NCBI GenBank assembly: GCA_020635915.1
Contig: JACJYU010000001.1
Location: 1,712,501 to 1,776,500 of the forward strand
Reading direction: 5' to 3'
DNA: 64,000 nucleotides
Origin: Flammeovirgaceae bacterium
Lineage (GTDB): Bacteria; Bacteroidota; Bacteroidia; Cytophagales; Cyclobacteriaceae
The position numbers and the translations under genes are program-made. Under the pieces are notes generated by a model that saw only the letters and a program-made list of their open reading frames with translations, did no database searches and was not told the DNA's origin. Positions 25,926-34,952 of this stretch are shown piece after piece. Each line of letters opens with the position of its first letter. Within the stretch, counting starts at the first letter, position 1.

Positions 25926-27104
25926 ATGGCAACGGATGCGCCTGCCGCGGACAAGGTCCTTCCTATAATTGTATTTGCTCAATTTGCCTGCACCTCGCTT
26001 TGGTTTGCCGGCAATGCGGTGCTCCCGGAACTGCAACAGGCATTCCACCTGCCGCCAGGTTCGTTGGGCAACCTCACTTCTTCCGTGCAACTGGGGTTTA
26101 TCCTCGGCACTTTATTGTTTGCCCTGCTCACCATCTCCGACCGCTATTCCCCATCCAAGGTCTTTTTTGCCTGTGCGGTGGCGGGCGCCCTGGCCAACTT
26201 TTCCATCGCCTTTGTGGCCTCCCCTTCCCTGTTGTTCCTTCTCCGTAGCTTGGTAGGGTTTTTCCTTGCCGGCATATACCCCGTGGGCATGAAAATTTCT
26301 GCCGACTACCATGAAAAAGGGCTGGGAAAGGCGTTGGGCTACCTGGTAGGCGCCCTGGTAGTGGGCACGGCCAGCCCCCATCTGATCAGGATGTTGGGCG
26401 CCACATTGGATTGGCACTTTGTCATCTACGCAACCTCTGCCCTTGCCCTTTTGGGTGGTGCCATTGTTTATTTCCTCGTCCCGGATGGGCCCTTCCGCAG
26501 GCAAGGGGGGAAACTGGACCTCAGGCTGTGCTTTAATGTGTTTAAGGAAAAGGATTTTCGGGGCGCGGCCTTTGGGTACTTTGGCCATATGTGGGAGTTG
26601 TACACTTTGTGGGCCTTTGTGCCTTTTATATTGACAAAGTACAATGCCCTAACCGGTGCCCAGCTTAACGTTCCTTTGTGGTCGTTCCTAACCATCGCCA
26701 GTGGCGGGGTGGCCTGCGTGTTGGGGGGGCACTGGGCGGAAAAAAGGGGGAGCAAGGCAACGGCATTCCTGGCCCTTGCCCTGTCCTGCCTGTGTTGTGT
26801 GTTTTCCGTGTTCTTTTTTCAGGCCCCCGCATTCCTGTTTTTGGCCTTCATGGTAACCTGGGGGATGGCAGTGGTGGCGGATTCACCGCAATTTTCCACC
26901 CTCGTGGCAAAACACGCGCCCCACGAAGCCAGGGGCACGGCCCTTACCATCGTCAATTCCATCGGGTTTGCCATTACCATTTTCAGCCTGCAATCCATGA
27001 CCGTGCTTATGGAACACCTTCCGCCCCCTTTGGCGTTTACCAGTTTGGCCTTGGGGCCCCTGCTGGGGCTGATGGCCCTGGGGCGCCCTTCCTCTACTGG
27101 GTAA
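25926..27104 (+). CDS. MFS transporter
   Basis: A 392-residue major facilitator with about twelve helices; the opening IIVFAQFACTSLWFAGNAVL and the region ISADYHEKGLGKALGYLVGAL are typical of cyanate/nitrate-type or metabolite MFS members. The substrate cannot be inferred. It lies 36 bp downstream of the serine hydrolase, so both may be in one transcript. Its last 11 bp overlap the convergent DUF350 gene. Confidence 0.87.
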   Translation: MATDAPAADKVLPIIVFAQFACTSLWFAGNAVLPELQQAFHLPPGSLGNLTSSVQLGFILGTLLFALLTISDRYSPSKVFFACAVAGALANFSIAFVASPSLLFLLRSLVGFFLAGIYPVGMKISADYHEKGLGKALGYLVGALVVGTASPHLIRMLGATLDWHFVIYATSALALLGGAIVYFLVPDGPFRRQGGKLDLRLCFNVFKEKDFRGAAFGYFGHMWELYTLWAFVPFILTKYNALTGAQLNVPLWSFLTIASGGVACVLGGHWAEKRGSKATAFLALALSCLCCVFSVFFFQAPAFLFLAFMVTWGMAVVADSPQFSTLVAKHAPHEARGTALTIVNSIGFAITIFSLQSMTVLMEHLPPPLAFTSLALGPLLGLMALGRPSSTG

Positions 27105-27609
27105 AGTGTGCAGGATAGGGAATTTGCGACTCCATGAGCAGGTTGACGCCATCGCGGGTGAGAAGGGTAAGGACAATGATGATGGTGCCCACGATGAGGG
27201 CAACGCCCAGGTTGTTGTTTTTTAATTCCGCAAACTCGTCCAGTGGGGTAAGGCCGGTGTAAATCGTGATGCCCAACAAGCTTACCACTACGCCCGCGGT
27301 GTAGGAGGCAGCAATGTAAACCGCCCCATACCCAACAAAGGAGAAGAGCAACGCGGTGGTAGAACTTTCAGAAGCGGCCATGATGCGGAACAACGATAGC
27401 AGGGGCTGTACGACCCCGCTCACCATATACCCTACTGCGAAAAGCACACTGGCCACAAAGATGCTATAGGCCACGTTATTTTGGTGGATATCATAATACC
27501 TACGGCCAATCCATTTGAGCATCTTATAGGTAATGATCATGATCACAATGCCTATGCTTAGGCCGGACAAGACCTCAACGATTGCGAGCAGTGACAGTTT
27601 GATATTCAT
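27094..27609 (-). CDS. DUF350 membrane protein
   Basis: A 171-residue protein with four to five transmembrane helices: EVLSGLSIGIVIMIITYKML, a middle pair, AASYTAGVVVSLLGITIYTGLTP, and NNNLGVALIVGTIIIVLTLL. The motif pattern matches DUF350, a family of predicted membrane proteins found near polyamine-related, glutathionylspermidine-synthase-like and spermidine-synthase-like genes in other bacteria. It overlaps by 35 bp the 3' end of the transglutaminase-like gene at 27575, so the two are translationally linked. Function unknown. Confidence 0.78.
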   Translation of the reverse strand: MNIKLSLLAIVEVLSGLSIGIVIMIITYKMLKWIGRRYYDIHQNNVAYSIFVASVLFAVGYMVSGVVQPLLSLFRIMAASESSTTALLFSFVGYGAVYIAASYTAGVVVSLLGITIYTGLTPLDEFAELKNNNLGVALIVGTIIIVLTLLTRDGVNLLMESQIPYPAHFTQ

Positions 27610-28420
27610 GGTCTAAAGTTATTTTCCAGTAGGCTACATTGTTGGTGTCGGGGGGCAGCATGCCGGGCAGCCAGCCCGTGTTCGTGGTCTCCCAAAAGTA
27701 GAACTTTTTCCCTTTGAAAATAATATGGTCACCAGCGGCAGGCAACTCGATGGCGATCATGGCATGTCGGTATTCATTGCTGATCACGATCAGGGCATTG
27801 TACCCAAAGTGACGTAACAGTGCATAAAGCAAAACCGAACGGGTGTCACAATCGCCAGTGAGGGTGTACAAAAATTCAATGGGCGAGAGGATGCCAAATT
27901 TTTCATGGCCCAGGCACGGATGGTCGGTGCGGTCGCAAGGCCCAGGCATCACATAGCTGTAGGGGATGTCCTGCACAAAGGATACGATCAATTTGGCAAA
28001 CTCATTTGCGGTAAGATGGTATTTTGTGGCAATCCCCTGCAATGCATTTTGGAGGAAGGCAATTTTTTCCCTATCGGATTGATACAGTTGGTAATAAATG
28101 TCCCTCCAGTATTTTTCATACCTCTCCTCCTGGGAACCCGCCCTGTGGCGTGACTCCCTGGAAAGGCCGGCCGTGGTGGAGGGTATTGTGTACGACAGGC
28201 AATAAAGGGAATCAAAGGAGTATTTGTTCCAGGCCCGGTGGTGGGCCACCTGTACCATCCCCAGCCCCAGGCTATCTATTTGCGAATACTCGTCACAAAA
28301 GCCCGCGTCCCTATCCAGTCTTTCTGTTTCTTGACGGGGCAAATCCACCAGCCCTACCACCCTTGCCAACAGGGCATACACCATGAAGAGGACCACTATG
28401 ACCCTGAGTAGGCGTTTCAT
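27575..28420 (-). CDS. Transglutaminase-like membrane-anchored protein
   Basis: A 281-residue protein with one N-terminal helix (MKRLLRVIVVLFMVYALLARVVG). A papain/transglutaminase-like triad can be proposed: Cys191 in TGDCDTRSVLLYALLRHFG, His219 in YRHAMIAI and Glu244 in FYFWETTNTGW. Before it comes a Cys-rich insert (PGPCDRTDHPCLGHEK) that could bind metal or form disulfides. Predicted topology puts the domain in the periplasm. The 3' end overlaps the DUF350 gene by 35 bp, which implies coupled expression. The start at 28420 is chosen over an upstream in-frame start because it begins the signal-anchor. Confidence 0.7.
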   Translation of the reverse strand: MKRLLRVIVVLFMVYALLARVVGLVDLPRQETERLDRDAGFCDEYSQIDSLGLGMVQVAHHRAWNKYSFDSLYCLSYTIPSTTAGLSRESRHRAGSQEERYEKYWRDIYYQLYQSDREKIAFLQNALQGIATKYHLTANEFAKLIVSFVQDIPYSYVMPGPCDRTDHPCLGHEKFGILSPIEFLYTLTGDCDTRSVLLYALLRHFGYNALIVISNEYRHAMIAIELPAAGDHIIFKGKKFYFWETTNTGWLPGMLPPDTNNVAYWKITLDHEYQTVTARNR

Positions 28421-28638
28421 AAAGATAGGTTTTGACAAAGGGCCTGTAAAATGGGAAGGGCCATAAAGATGAATGTATCCGTGGATATTTCGGCCTCACG
28501 CAAAGCCTCAAACTTTTCCGGCAAGCCTTTGGGGGCTTCTTTCAGGTAGGCAGGGGGCAAATCAGCGGATATTATTTTGGGCCGCATCATACAATATAGA
28601 AATTTCCGTGCGAATGGGGCCAACCTGCCACAAACAAC

Positions 28639-28667
28639 AAAGCCACGACCTTTTGGGAAGTGGCTTT
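28639..28667 (-). terminator. Terminator of the second BNR gene
   Basis: On the - strand, AAAGCCAC and GTGGCTTT (28660-28667 and 28639-28646) form an 8 bp stem with a 13 nt loop, followed by a T-rich GTTGTTTG. It lies 23 bp beyond the stop codon of the gene at 28690-31818. The rest of the 28421-28689 gap shows no gene. Confidence 0.6.
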
Positions 28668-28689
28668 ATCGGAATTTAAAACTAAACTT

Positions 28690-31600
28690 TTACATTTCCT
28701 TCTGCATGGGCTTCTTCACCACAATCTGTGGCAAGTCCTTCAGCTTGTTGTTGATTTTGTCAACCTCCTCGGAGATGATCCTCTCCAACTGGTTGGAGGC
28801 ATCCTGCGCCTCCCTGTCCAGTTCGGTGGAACGATTGCTTTGCTGTGTGGATGGCCTTGCGGTGGCACCGTCCACCGCGTACATCAGCGACCCGATTTCC
28901 TCCCTAAGCCTGGGCCTTTGCCGATAGCTCATATTGGGCGGGGGCCTCCTCAACACATCATCGGTAAAGCTTTCCAGTTTCTTGATGGCCTGGTCGATCT
29001 CGCCATTGAGGGCTTTGTCCATGCCCACCTCCGGGTCCGATTTTAGTTTTTCCTTCAACTCCTTCAGTTGCCTTACCACCGATTCGCTTTGGTTGATCAT
29101 TTCGTGGGCCTTGGAAAGCAACCCATTTAGCCTGGTGGTGGTTTCCAGCTTCATCCTATAGTCCTGGTCGGTAAGGTTGGCCCGTGGGTCTGCTTTTACC
29201 ACGATAGGGGCTGTCAATTCCTGGCCATCCACATTGATCTTTGCCGTATAGTTCCCCGGTATCACCAGCGGGTTGTAGCTTCCCGACCTCCATCCCCCCT
29301 GGGGCGGGTTGTCCAACGGGGTGGCCCCCTGGGAGCGTAGGTTCCACATAATCCGGTTGATGCCGGCTTTTGATAGTGTGTCTTTTATGGTTTGGATGGG
29401 CTTGCCACTGTTGTCCGATATGTTCACTTCAATAGGCCCCTTTGGATCCTTTTGCAGGTAAAAATTTATATACGCCCCATATTCGGGGTTTTTGGCCCTG
29501 TATGTCCTGTCGCCCAAATTTTCCATCTGGCTGGAATAATGCCAGAGGATGGCATCGCGCACCGGAAATACATGTGCTGCTTTTGAAGCCACACTGCCCA
29601 TTTCCTCAAGCGGGCGGATATCGTCCAATATCCAGGCACCACGTCCATGGGTGCCGATCACCAGGTCCCTGTCCCTTGCCTGTACCCTGAGGTCCCTCAC
29701 GGATACCGGGGGCAGGTTCATATTGAGCTTTGTCCAGGTCTTCCCTTTGTCCCAGGAAGCAAAAATGCCATGCTCCATTCCTGCAAAAAGCAGGTTGGGG
29801 TTGTGCGGGTCCTGGCGCACCACCTTTACATAGTCGTCCTGGGGCAGGCCGGTGCCGATGTCCGTCCATGTTTTCCCAAAGTTGGTGGTCATGTAAGCAT
29901 GGGGCGTAAAATCGTCCAAGCGGTGTTGGTCCACCGCCACAAAGGCCGTTCCGGCATCGTGTTCCGAGGCGTGTATTTTCCCTACCCACGCAAAGGCCGG
30001 CAGCCCTTTGATGTTGTTTTTAACGTTGGCCCAGGTCTTTCCCCCATCCATTGTCAGTTGTACATTGCCGTCATCCGTCCCGGCCCAAATCACATCTTTT
30101 TGCTTGGGCGACTCGGCAATGGTGAGCACGGTGCAGTGGAATTCCGCGGCCGTGTTGTCCTGGTAAATTTCCCCGCCTGACGAAATTTGTTTTGACTTAT
30201 CATTGGTGGTAAGGTCCGGGCTGATTTCTTCCCAACTGTAGCCTTTGTCACGGCTCCGGAAAATAACGTTCCCCCCGGTGTACACGGTATTGGGGTCGTT
30301 GGGCGAAACCAGGATAGGGGAATCCCAATTAAAACGGTATTTGTGCTTGTCGATGGCATCACCAGCCGACCCCGTGATCTTAGGATAGGGGTGGATGTTG
30401 CGCACATTGCCCAACTTGGTGTCCACATGGAAGATCACCCCGCCCTGCAGGTTGGCATAAATTTCGTTTTCACTTCCCGGGATCGGAACGGCATAATAGC
30501 CATCGCCCCCCGCCAGGGCTGTCCAGTGCCTCTTCATAATGCCGTCTTCCACCAGCGAATTGCTTGGCCCCACCCAGGTCCCATTGTCCTGAAGCCCTCC
30601 GTACACGTTGTAGGGTACTTTATTGTCAACAAAAATTTGATAGAATTGCGAGAGCTCCACATTGTTGATAATATCCCATGTTTCCCCGCCATCATAGGAC
30701 ACCTGGAAACCACCATCGCTGCCACTCAGCACATGCTTGCCGTTTTTGGGGTCTATCCAAAGGGATTGGTGGTCGCCATGCACGCCCTGTGCAATGAACT
30801 TAAAGGTCCGGCCTCCATCGGTCGATTTGCTCAACCTACCCGACAAAGTAAAAAGGTGGTCGGGGTTGCTTGGGTCCACCCTCACATCACTATAATAAAA
30901 GGGGCGGAAGTTCAGGTTGGGGTCATCGTTTACCATTTTCCAATGGCTTCCCCTGTCGTCCGACCTGAAAAGGGTCCCACTCAAATCCTTGAACTCGGTA
31001 ATCATGTACACCGTATTGGGCTGGCTTTGTGCCACCGATAGCCCAATGCGGGCCATGGGCTTGTTGGGCAGGCCTTTCATTATCTTTTCCCAGGTCTTTC
31101 CCCCGTCCATCGAACGGTAGACTGCGGTTTGCCCTCCCCCATCGTCAAACCTCCAGGGCTTCCTGCTGAAGGTCCACATGCCTGCGTACAATACCTTGGG
31201 GTTGGAAAGCTCCATGGCAATGTCAGAGCAGCCGGTGGTTTCATCAATGTACAATACCTTCTCCCAGTTTTTGCCTGCGTCCCGGGTAAGGAACACCCCA
31301 CGCTCGGGGTTGGCCCCCCACTCTTTTCCCAACGCGCAAACACAGGCCACATCCGGGTCGTTGGGGTCTACCACAATGCGCTTTATGCGCTCCGTCTTGT
31401 CCAGGCCAAGGTGGTTCCAGGATTTCCCACCGTCCACGGAGCGGTACACGCCATTGCCGTACCCTACGCTGTTGCGGGGGTCCCCTTCGCCAGAGCCCAG
31501 CCATACCACTTCAGGGTTGGATGGCGCCAAAGCCAGGGCACCTACGGAATAGGCCCGCTGGTCGGTGAATTGGGCTTCAAAGGTAACGCCCCCATTGGTG

Positions 31601-31818
31601 GTTTTGAACACGCCCCCATCGGCACCCCCCAAATAAAATGTAGAAGGGTCCCCGGGAACGCCCACAATATCAGTCACCCTGCCGCCCATATTGGCCGGCC
31701 CGATGGCCCTCCATTTATATTTTTTGATGGCCTGCCCTGTAGGCACATTTTGAGCATAGGCACAAAGGGTGGACATAAGGATAAAAGCCGCCAGTAAACT
31801 AAAGTGTCTTTTTTTCAT
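28690..31818 (-). CDS. Second large secreted BNR/sortilin-like repeat protein
   Basis: A 1042-residue paralog of the protein at 19245: signal peptide (MKKRHFSLLAAFILMSTLCAYAQ), propeller repeats such as ADGGVFKTTNGGVTFEAQF and GKEWGANPERGVFLTRDAGK, then a C-terminal beta domain and a helical tail (LSKAHEMINQSESVVRQLKELKEK). Both proteins share the opening pattern K-[WF]R-x-[IV]-GPxxxGGR and a similar length, so they likely arose by duplication. The start at ATG 31818 gives a clean signal peptide; an upstream in-frame ATG at 31878 would add 20 residues before it. Ligand unknown. Confidence 0.85.
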   Translation of the reverse strand: MKKRHFSLLAAFILMSTLCAYAQNVPTGQAIKKYKWRAIGPANMGGRVTDIVGVPGDPSTFYLGGADGGVFKTTNGGVTFEAQFTDQRAYSVGALALAPSNPEVVWLGSGEGDPRNSVGYGNGVYRSVDGGKSWNHLGLDKTERIKRIVVDPNDPDVACVCALGKEWGANPERGVFLTRDAGKNWEKVLYIDETTGCSDIAMELSNPKVLYAGMWTFSRKPWRFDDGGGQTAVYRSMDGGKTWEKIMKGLPNKPMARIGLSVAQSQPNTVYMITEFKDLSGTLFRSDDRGSHWKMVNDDPNLNFRPFYYSDVRVDPSNPDHLFTLSGRLSKSTDGGRTFKFIAQGVHGDHQSLWIDPKNGKHVLSGSDGGFQVSYDGGETWDIINNVELSQFYQIFVDNKVPYNVYGGLQDNGTWVGPSNSLVEDGIMKRHWTALAGGDGYYAVPIPGSENEIYANLQGGVIFHVDTKLGNVRNIHPYPKITGSAGDAIDKHKYRFNWDSPILVSPNDPNTVYTGGNVIFRSRDKGYSWEEISPDLTTNDKSKQISSGGEIYQDNTAAEFHCTVLTIAESPKQKDVIWAGTDDGNVQLTMDGGKTWANVKNNIKGLPAFAWVGKIHASEHDAGTAFVAVDQHRLDDFTPHAYMTTNFGKTWTDIGTGLPQDDYVKVVRQDPHNPNLLFAGMEHGIFASWDKGKTWTKLNMNLPPVSVRDLRVQARDRDLVIGTHGRGAWILDDIRPLEEMGSVASKAAHVFPVRDAILWHYSSQMENLGDRTYRAKNPEYGAYINFYLQKDPKGPIEVNISDNSGKPIQTIKDTLSKAGINRIMWNLRSQGATPLDNPPQGGWRSGSYNPLVIPGNYTAKINVDGQELTAPIVVKADPRANLTDQDYRMKLETTTRLNGLLSKAHEMINQSESVVRQLKELKEKLKSDPEVGMDKALNGEIDQAIKKLESFTDDVLRRPPPNMSYRQRPRLREEIGSLMYAVDGATARPSTQQSNRSTELDREAQDASNQLERIISEEVDKINNKLKDLPQIVVKKPMQKEM

Positions 31819-31945
31819 AGCCGGTTGGAGTAGGTTTGGGGCCATACTAACAAATGGCCACCACCTTGCCAACCACAACTTTATGGTGGTGCCAAATAAT
31901 TATCTGAAAGGCTTGGTGCCCTACAGGAATTAATGGGCAGGGCCG

Positions 31946-31953
31946 TATATTTG
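31946..31953 (+). promoter_or_regulatory. Candidate -7 box for the TPM gene pair
   Basis: TATATTTG (31946-31953) matches the Bacteroidota -7 consensus TAnnTTTG exactly, 19 bp before the start codon at 31973. A good TTG -33 box at 19-21 bp upstream is missing (the nearest TTG is 30 bp away), so the call is weak. Confidence 0.35.
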
Positions 31954-31972
31954 ATCCGTAACAACTACAGGC

Positions 31973-32626
31973 ATGTCACTGAAAAAGCGGTTTTCGGAAA
32001 AAGACCTTGAGCGCATCAAGGCGGCCGTGAAAGAAGCCGAGGGCAAGGTGTCAGGGGAGATTGTCCCGGTATTTGTGGAGAAAAGCGGCTATTATACCAT
32101 TGCCAATTATCGCGGGGCCATGGTGCTGGCCTCGTTGGCCTTTGCCCTAATCGTGTTTTTCGACCGTTATGTCCCATCCCTGTCCGTGTACGACCCCCTG
32201 TTGGTTTTTATTATAGTAGTGGTTGCCGGGGTGTTGGGGGCCATCATCGCCCATTATGCCATGCCGGTAAAATTTTGGCTCCTGAGCCAATTCCATTTGG
32301 ACCAATCTACCCGGAAGAGGGCCGAAAACGCCTTTCTGGAGGAAGAAGTTTTCAACACCCGCCACCGTACCGGCATCATGATCTTCGTTTCCTTTTTTGA
32401 ACATGAGGTAATGGTGATGGCGGACCGTGGCATAAGCAAAGTGGTCGACCAGAAAGAATGGGACAAGATCGTGGCCAATATCATATCCCATATAAAAAAG
32501 AACAAAGTGGCCGATGGAATGGTCTTGGCCATTGAACGGTGTGCCGAAGTGTTGATTGAAAACGGTTTTACCAGGACAAAAGACGATGTGAATGAACTAC
32601 GCGATGACTTACGCCTTGAGGACTAA
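31973..32626 (+). CDS. TPM-domain membrane protein
   Basis: A 217-residue protein with an N-terminal cytoplasmic segment (SEKDLERIKAAVKEAEGKVSGEIVPVF), two hydrophobic helices (about 50-95) and a C-terminal soluble part with VSFFEHEVMVMADRGISKVV. The ordering is typical of TPM domains (TLP18.3/Psb32/MOLO-1 fold). In Bacteroidota such genes often pair with a second TPM protein and LemA; here the second TPM gene overlaps by 35 bp but no lemA is present. Role likely in envelope or membrane-protein quality control; not established. Confidence 0.8.
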   Translation: MSLKKRFSEKDLERIKAAVKEAEGKVSGEIVPVFVEKSGYYTIANYRGAMVLASLAFALIVFFDRYVPSLSVYDPLLVFIIVVVAGVLGAIIAHYAMPVKFWLLSQFHLDQSTRKRAENAFLEEEVFNTRHRTGIMIFVSFFEHEVMVMADRGISKVVDQKEWDKIVANIISHIKKNKVADGMVLAIERCAEVLIENGFTRTKDDVNELRDDLRLED

Positions 32627-33539
32627 GATAGCCGCCCGCTTCCTCTTCCTTTCCCTCTTTTCATTTGTATCCTTGGTAGGCCTGGCACAGAAGGCAGTTC
32701 CCGGGTTGTGGGGCATGCGTGTGCATGACGAGGCCAAGGTCCTCTCGGCCTCAGGGGCGGAACAATTGGAAGCCCGGCTCAAAGCCTACGAAGACTCCAC
32801 CTCCAACCAAATAGCCATATTAATTGTGCCCTCCCTGGATGGCGAGGTGTTGGAAGAATATTCATTGAGGGTGGCGGAAAAATGGAAACTGGGACAAAAA
32901 GACAAGGACAATGGGGTATTGTTGCTGGTGGCCGTTGAGGACCGCAAAATGAGGATTGAAGTAGGCCAGGGGCTGGAGGGCGTGCTTACCGATGCGCTGA
33001 GCAACAGGATCATAAGGAACGAAATCGCCCCCGAATTCAGGAGGGGCGATTACGAAGCGGGCGTGGTGGCAGGCGTAAATGGGATTGTCAAGGCCATTGG
33101 TGGCGAGTACACTTCCACCGAAACGGACGGTGGCGACTTGGGCGACCAGCTTGGTGGCGCGGAACTGGTTTTGATTGGGTTGTTCATTTACGGCATCCTG
33201 GGCCTGTTCACATTCATCGGGTTGGTGTCTGGGAAAACAGGTTGGTTCCTTTATTTCTTTCTCATTCCGTTCTGGGCGCTGTTCCCCACCTTGATGTTGG
33301 GCGCCAGCATAAACGTGCTTTATTTCTATTTGATCGGCTTCCCCATACTAAAACTGTTTTTGGGCAAAACCGACTGGGGCAAGCGCATGGCCAAAAGCAT
33401 GGAATCTTCCAGGGGCCGGTCCGGGGGTGGCTTTGGGGGCGGCTGGAGCAGCGGGGGCGGTTGGTCTTCGGGAGGGGGAAGCAGCTTTTCCGGTGGTGGC
33501 GGAAGTTTTGGGGGCGGGGGAAGCAGCGGGTCCTGGTAG
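32592..33539 (+). CDS. TPM-domain (YgcG-like) protein with Gly/Ser-rich tail
   Basis: A 315-residue protein: signal-anchor (LFLSLFSFVSLVGLAQ), a periplasmic TPM domain (about 35-170; RVHDEAKVLSASGAEQLEARL and KDKDNGVLLLVAVEDRKMRI), two or three central helices and a C-terminal low-complexity tail rich in Gly and Ser (last ~45 residues, patterns such as GGGFGGGWSSGGG). It overlaps the preceding TPM gene by 35 bp. ATG 32604 is an alternative start. Membrane-anchored periplasmic, function unknown. Confidence 0.8.
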   Translation: MNYAMTYALRTKIAARFLFLSLFSFVSLVGLAQKAVPGLWGMRVHDEAKVLSASGAEQLEARLKAYEDSTSNQIAILIVPSLDGEVLEEYSLRVAEKWKLGQKDKDNGVLLLVAVEDRKMRIEVGQGLEGVLTDALSNRIIRNEIAPEFRRGDYEAGVVAGVNGIVKAIGGEYTSTETDGGDLGDQLGGAELVLIGLFIYGILGLFTFIGLVSGKTGWFLYFFLIPFWALFPTLMLGASINVLYFYLIGFPILKLFLGKTDWGKRMAKSMESSRGRSGGGFGGGWSSGGGWSSGGGSSFSGGGGSFGGGGSSGSW

Positions 33540-33574
33540 GCGCCTACCACTGTCCGTCCAATTATCATTTCCAG

Positions 33575-33606
33575 TTGCAATATCCCTGGATTAACCCCTA
33601 TTTTTG
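33575..33606 (+). promoter_or_regulatory. Candidate Bacteroidota promoter for glyA operon
   Basis: TTG (33575-33577), 21 bp spacer, then TATTTTTG (33599-33606), a perfect match to the TAnnTTTG -7 consensus. The start codon of glyA is 60 bp downstream at 33666. Best-looking promoter in this window. Confidence 0.55.
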
Positions 33607-33665
33607 GAACCTTAAAATTTTGCAGGGCCAACCCCTTACGAGAACTACATAATCCTACCATTTCG

Positions 33666-34937
33666 ATGAAACGCGACAAACTTATCTTCGACCTTATCCA
33701 AAAAGAAAAAACCCGCCAACAAGAAGGGATAGAGCTCATTGCCTCAGAGAACTTTACCTCGCCACAAGTAATGAAGGCAATGGGCACCGTGCTTACCAAT
33801 AAATATGCGGAAGGGCTTCCCGGAAAAAGGTACTATGGAGGGTGCGAGGTGGTGGATGAAATTGAGCAACTGGCCATTGACAGGGCCAAACAGCTTTTTG
33901 CAGCGGAATGGGCGAATGTGCAGCCCCACTCAGGTGCACAGGCCAACGCATCGGTGATGCTGGCCTGCTTGAGGCCCGGTGACAAAATATTGGGCTTCGA
34001 CCTGTCCCACGGAGGCCACCTCACGCACGGCTCGCCCGTCAATTTTTCGGGCAAGCTTTACCAGCCCGTTTTTTATGGCGTGGAAAAAGAAACAGGCCTG
34101 ATCGATTTTGACAACGTGATCAAAATCGCCAAAAAGGAAAAACCTAAAATGATCATTTGTGGTGCTTCGGCCTACAGCCGCGATTGGGACTACAAAAAGT
34201 TGAGGCAGGCCGCGGACGAGGTGGGCGCCATTCTTATGGCCGACATTGCGCACCCTGCCGGGCTGATCGCCCGCGGGCTTCTCAACGACCCTATGGAACA
34301 TTGCCATGTGGTGACCACCACCACCCACAAGACCTTGCGCGGCCCCCGGGGCGGGCTGGTGATGATCGGGAAAAACTTTGACAACCCATGGGGACTAAAA
34401 ACACCGAAGGGCGAGATCAGGAAAATGTCTTCCGTGCTCGACTCCGGTGTGTTTCCTGGCACGCAGGGCGGCCCCCTGGAACATGTGATTGCCGCCAAGG
34501 CCATCTCTTTTGCAGAAGCCCTCTCCGATGAATACCTGGAGTACGTGGTGCAGGTGGCCAAGAATGCCCGTGCCATGGCCAGTGAATTTGTAAACCGCGG
34601 CTACCACATCATTTCTGGGGGAACCGACAACCATTTGATGCTTATCGACCTGCGCTCCAAAAAGCTTACCGGCAAGCAGGCCGAGGAGGCTTTGGTACAG
34701 GCCGGCATTACCATCAATAAAAACATGGTCCCATTCGATACGCAATCCCCTTTTGTGACCTCGGGCATGCGCATAGGCACGCCCGCCATCACCACCCGGG
34801 GCATGAAAGAAAAAGACGTGGTGAAGGTGGTAGGGCTGATTGACGAAGTCTTGGCAAAACCTGGCGACCAAAAACATTTGTCGGCCATGAAAAAGAAGGT
34901 GGCCCGGTTTGTACAAAAATTTCCATTGTATAGTTAA
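33666..34937 (+). CDS. glyA: Serine hydroxymethyltransferase
   Basis: A 423-residue PLP enzyme interconverting serine and glycine with tetrahydrofolate, feeding one-carbon metabolism. The Schiff-base Lys222 sits in VVTTTTHKTLRGPRGG, and the PLP-contacting Asp193 and His196 in MADIAHPAGL; ELIASENFTS near the N-terminus and YAEGLPGKRYYGGC are diagnostic. Length is normal (about 420). The ATG at 33666 is preceded by a good promoter candidate. It is the first gene of a probable glyA-tatC-rpiB operon (15 bp gap, then 4 bp overlap). Confidence 0.96.
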   Translation: MKRDKLIFDLIQKEKTRQQEGIELIASENFTSPQVMKAMGTVLTNKYAEGLPGKRYYGGCEVVDEIEQLAIDRAKQLFAAEWANVQPHSGAQANASVMLACLRPGDKILGFDLSHGGHLTHGSPVNFSGKLYQPVFYGVEKETGLIDFDNVIKIAKKEKPKMIICGASAYSRDWDYKKLRQAADEVGAILMADIAHPAGLIARGLLNDPMEHCHVVTTTTHKTLRGPRGGLVMIGKNFDNPWGLKTPKGEIRKMSSVLDSGVFPGTQGGPLEHVIAAKAISFAEALSDEYLEYVVQVAKNARAMASEFVNRGYHIISGGTDNHLMLIDLRSKKLTGKQAEEALVQAGITINKNMVPFDTQSPFVTSGMRIGTPAITTRGMKEKDVVKVVGLIDEVLAKPGDQKHLSAMKKKVARFVQKFPLYS

Positions 34938-34952
34938 TAACCAACCGCGGGG

